Translations under genes and position numbers: made by a program
In this document: piece by piece, positions 62,412 through 64,000 of the stretch
How positions within the stretch are numbered: position 1 is the first letter of the stretch
Layout: each line of letters opens with the position of its first letter
Assembly (NCBI GenBank): GCA_001771065.1
Contig: MESQ01000057.1
Location: forward strand, 62,001 to 126,000
Direction of reading: 5' to 3'
DNA: 64,000 nt
Origin: Burkholderiales bacterium RIFOXYD12_FULL_59_19
Lineage (GTDB): Bacteria > Pseudomonadota > Gammaproteobacteria > Burkholderiales > Burkholderiaceae_C
The notes under the pieces: model-generated
What the model was told of the DNA's origin: nothing
The model's database searches: none
Seen by the model: only the letters and a program-made list of their open reading frames with translations

Positions 62412-63514
62412 TTCGCACCGCCCTTCAATTTTTTGACCAAACCCACCACACCGTTGGGCAGGAACAGCGTCACACCAATGAACAGCAGGCCCAGAAAGTA
62501 CAACCAGAATTCGGGGTAAGCCACCGTCAACCAGCTCTTGGCGCCGTTCACAATGAAGGCCCCCACAATCGGGCCGATCAGCGTGGCCCGGCCGCCCACG
62601 GCGGCCCAGATAGCGATCTCGATTGAATTGGCTGGGCTCATTTCGCTCGGGTTGATAATGCCCACCTGCGGCACATACAGGGCGCCGGCCACGCCACACA
62701 TCATGGCCGAAATGGTCCAGATGGTGAGCTTGTAGCCCAACGGGTTGTAGCCGCTGAACATGACCCGGGTTTCCGCATCACGCACCGCCTGCAGAACCCG
62801 GCCGAACTTGCTGCCAATGAGCCAGCGCGCCATCAAAAAGAAACCCAGCAGCGTCACGCCGGTCAGCACAAACAGGGTCATGCGCATCTCTTGTGTCGCC
62901 ACCGGGATGCCCAAAATGCGCTTGAAATCAGTAAAGCCGTTGTTGCCGCCAAAACCGGTCTCGTTGCGAAAGAACAGCAGCATCGCGGCAAAGGTCAGGG
63001 CCTGGGTGATGATGGAAAAGTACACCCCCTTGATGCGCGAGCGGAAAGCAAAGTAGCCAAAGACAAAGGCCACCAGCCCCGGCACCACCACGATCAGGAT
63101 CAGGGTGGCAACGAAGCTGTCAGAAAAGGTCCAGTGCCAGGGCAGCTCTTTCCAGTCCAGAAACACCATGAAGTCGGGCAAATTGCTTTTGTAATTGCCG
63201 TCGGTACCAATCTGGCGCATCAGGTACATGCCCATGACGTAGCCGCCGAGCGCAAAAAACAGGCCGTGGCCCAGGCTCAGGATGCCGCTGAATCCCCAGA
63301 TCAGGTCCATCGCCAAAGCACAAATGGCGTAACACATGATCTTGCCGAGCAGACCCACGGCGTAGTCGCTCAGGTGGAACACGCTGTCGGCGGGCACCAG
63401 CAGATTGAGCGCTGGTGCCACGGCGCAGACCACGATCAGGGCAATGATGAAAGCGCTCCAGCCGGTGCGGGTCAGCAGCGGTGAAGGCACAGGGAGTTGG
63501 ATGGAACTGGTCAT
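62408..63514 (-). CDS. urtC: Urea ABC transporter permease UrtC
   Basis: 368 residues from the ATG at 63514 (MTSSIQLPVPSPLLTR; GGAGG eight bases upstream). LivM-type membrane protein with SDYAVGLLGKIMCYAICALA, DLIWGFSGILSLGHGLFFAL, FRNETGFGGNNGFTDFKRIL and EIAIWAAVGGRATLIGPIVG. Forms the urea channel with UrtB. Four bases separate it from urtB. Confidence 0.94.
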   Translation of the reverse strand: MTSSIQLPVPSPLLTRTGWSAFIIALIVVCAVAPALNLLVPADSVFHLSDYAVGLLGKIMCYAICALAMDLIWGFSGILSLGHGLFFALGGYVMGMYLMRQIGTDGNYKSNLPDFMVFLDWKELPWHWTFSDSFVATLILIVVVPGLVAFVFGYFAFRSRIKGVYFSIITQALTFAAMLLFFRNETGFGGNNGFTDFKRILGIPVATQEMRMTLFVLTGVTLLGFFLMARWLIGSKFGRVLQAVRDAETRVMFSGYNPLGYKLTIWTISAMMCGVAGALYVPQVGIINPSEMSPANSIEIAIWAAVGGRATLIGPIVGAFIVNGAKSWLTVAYPEFWLYFLGLLFIGVTLFLPNGVVGLVKKLKGGAK

Positions 63515-63518
63515 GGTG

Positions 63519-64000
63519 TCACGCCTCCGCACTGCGGCCCTTCATGGCAAAGATGCCTTGCGGACGTTTCTGGATAAAGATGATGATGAACACCAGCACG
63601 GCAATCTTGGCCAGCACAGCGCCCGCCCAGCCCTCCAGGAACTTGTTCAACACGCCCAGACCCAGCGCGGCATAGACCGTGCCCGCCAGTTGACCAACGC
63701 CGCCCAGCACCACCACCATGAAGGCATCAACGATGTAGCCCTGGCCCAGGTCCGGCCCCACGTTGCCGACCTGGCTCAGGGCACAGCCCGCCAGCCCGGC
63801 AATACCCGAACCCAGCGCAAAGGCATAGGTGTCGATGCGCGCGGTGTTGACGCCCATGCAAGACGCGATGGGCCGGTTTTGCGTGACGCCGCGCACAAAC
63901 AAGCCCAGACGGGTCTTGCCAATCAGCCAGGCCACGGTACCCAGCACAAAGAGGGCAAAACCGATGATGACCAGCCGGTTGAACGGCAGCGACAAATTGC
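63519..64000 (-). CDS. urtB: Urea ABC transporter permease UrtB (3' part; start outside window)
   Basis: The last 160 or so codons of a LivH-type permease; the frame is open to the right window edge and the TTG near 63995 is not a credible start. Visible: WLIGKTRLGLFVRGVTQNRP, IASCMGVNTARIDTYAFALG, SGIAGLAGCALSQVGNVGPD, VVVLGGVGQLAGTVYAALGL and the ending FIQKRPQGIFAMKGRSAEA typical of UrtB. The rest of urtB and urtA should lie further right. Confidence 0.93.
   Translation of the reverse strand, partial: NLSLPFNRLVIIGFALFVLGTVAWLIGKTRLGLFVRGVTQNRPIASCMGVNTARIDTYAFALGSGIAGLAGCALSQVGNVGPDLGQGYIVDAFMVVVLGGVGQLAGTVYAALGLGVLNKFLEGWAGAVLAKIAVLVFIIIFIQKRPQGIFAMKGRSAEA

Overview
The window looks like a chromosomal segment of a betaproteobacterium, most likely of the family Comamonadaceae (Rhodoferax/Polaromonas/Comamonas-like). 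This is inferred from the high-GC coding style, nag-type salicylate genes, a dmp/aph-type phenol cluster with an XylR-type activator next to a GntR regulator, a urt urea transporter, and a hairpin repeat at about 40.67 kb that I recall from that family. No rRNA, tRNA, CRISPR array or intact transposase was recognised.

Region 1 (1-8.0 kb) is sensory and partly decayed. It holds the 3' part of a hybrid histidine kinase, a collapsed second kinase pseudogene, a sugar-type periplasmic binding protein, and a three-gene operon in which a membrane diguanylate cyclase lies between two paralogous family-3 solute-binding proteins. Next come two truncated regulators (an XRE/IrrE-like N-terminus and an AcoR-like GAF fragment).

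Region 2 (8.06-19.94 kb) is a salicylate-to-central-metabolism unit. Divergently from nagR (LysR type) runs a likely single 10.8-kb operon: ferredoxin reductase nagAa, salicylate 5-hydroxylase nagG/nagH, ferredoxin nagAb, a complete branched-chain-type ABC importer (livK-H-M-G-F), a hemerythrin, gentisate dioxygenase nagI, fumarylpyruvate hydrolase nagK and maleylpyruvate isomerase nagL. A TCAC-N4-GTGA dyad lies in the nagR/nagAa gap.

Region 3 (19.9-46.1 kb) is a phenol meta-cleavage supercluster. A DmpR/AphR-like sigma-54 activator and a GntR repressor-like gene read leftward. A sigma-54 promoter, a 9-bp-arm palindrome and a pair of matching TATCTCGATA operators lie before the multicomponent phenol hydroxylase (dmpKLMNOP). 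This is followed by ferredoxin plus catechol 2,3-dioxygenase module 1, a gene scar, a second liv-type importer, a LysR gene, ferredoxin plus catechol 2,3-dioxygenase module 2, a MetA-like outer-membrane protein, an HbpS/GlcG protein, and the full lower pathway (dmpC,D,E,F,G,H,I) with an inserted ABM-membrane protein and an SDR. The two ferredoxin/dioxygenase modules and the scar suggest fusion of two ancestral clusters.

Region 4 (46.1-47.1 kb) is a small accessory island: a 5'-truncated HigA-like gene and a ribbon-helix-helix/PIN toxin-antitoxin pair behind a perfect inverted repeat.

Region 5 (47.1-64 kb) is purine, ureide and urea nitrogen metabolism: cytochrome-linked urate hydroxylase puuD, xdhC, 5-hydroxyisourate hydrolase, allantoinase puuE, a uraD-allC fusion, an M20 amidohydrolase, malic enzyme maeB, an NMT1-type ABC importer, ureD, and converging urtE-D-C-B (urtB leaves the window). 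Three copies of a 47-bp double-hairpin repeat with very regular architecture sit at gene 3' ends in this region only. One of them supplies the stop codon and C-terminal tail of the uraD-allC fusion.
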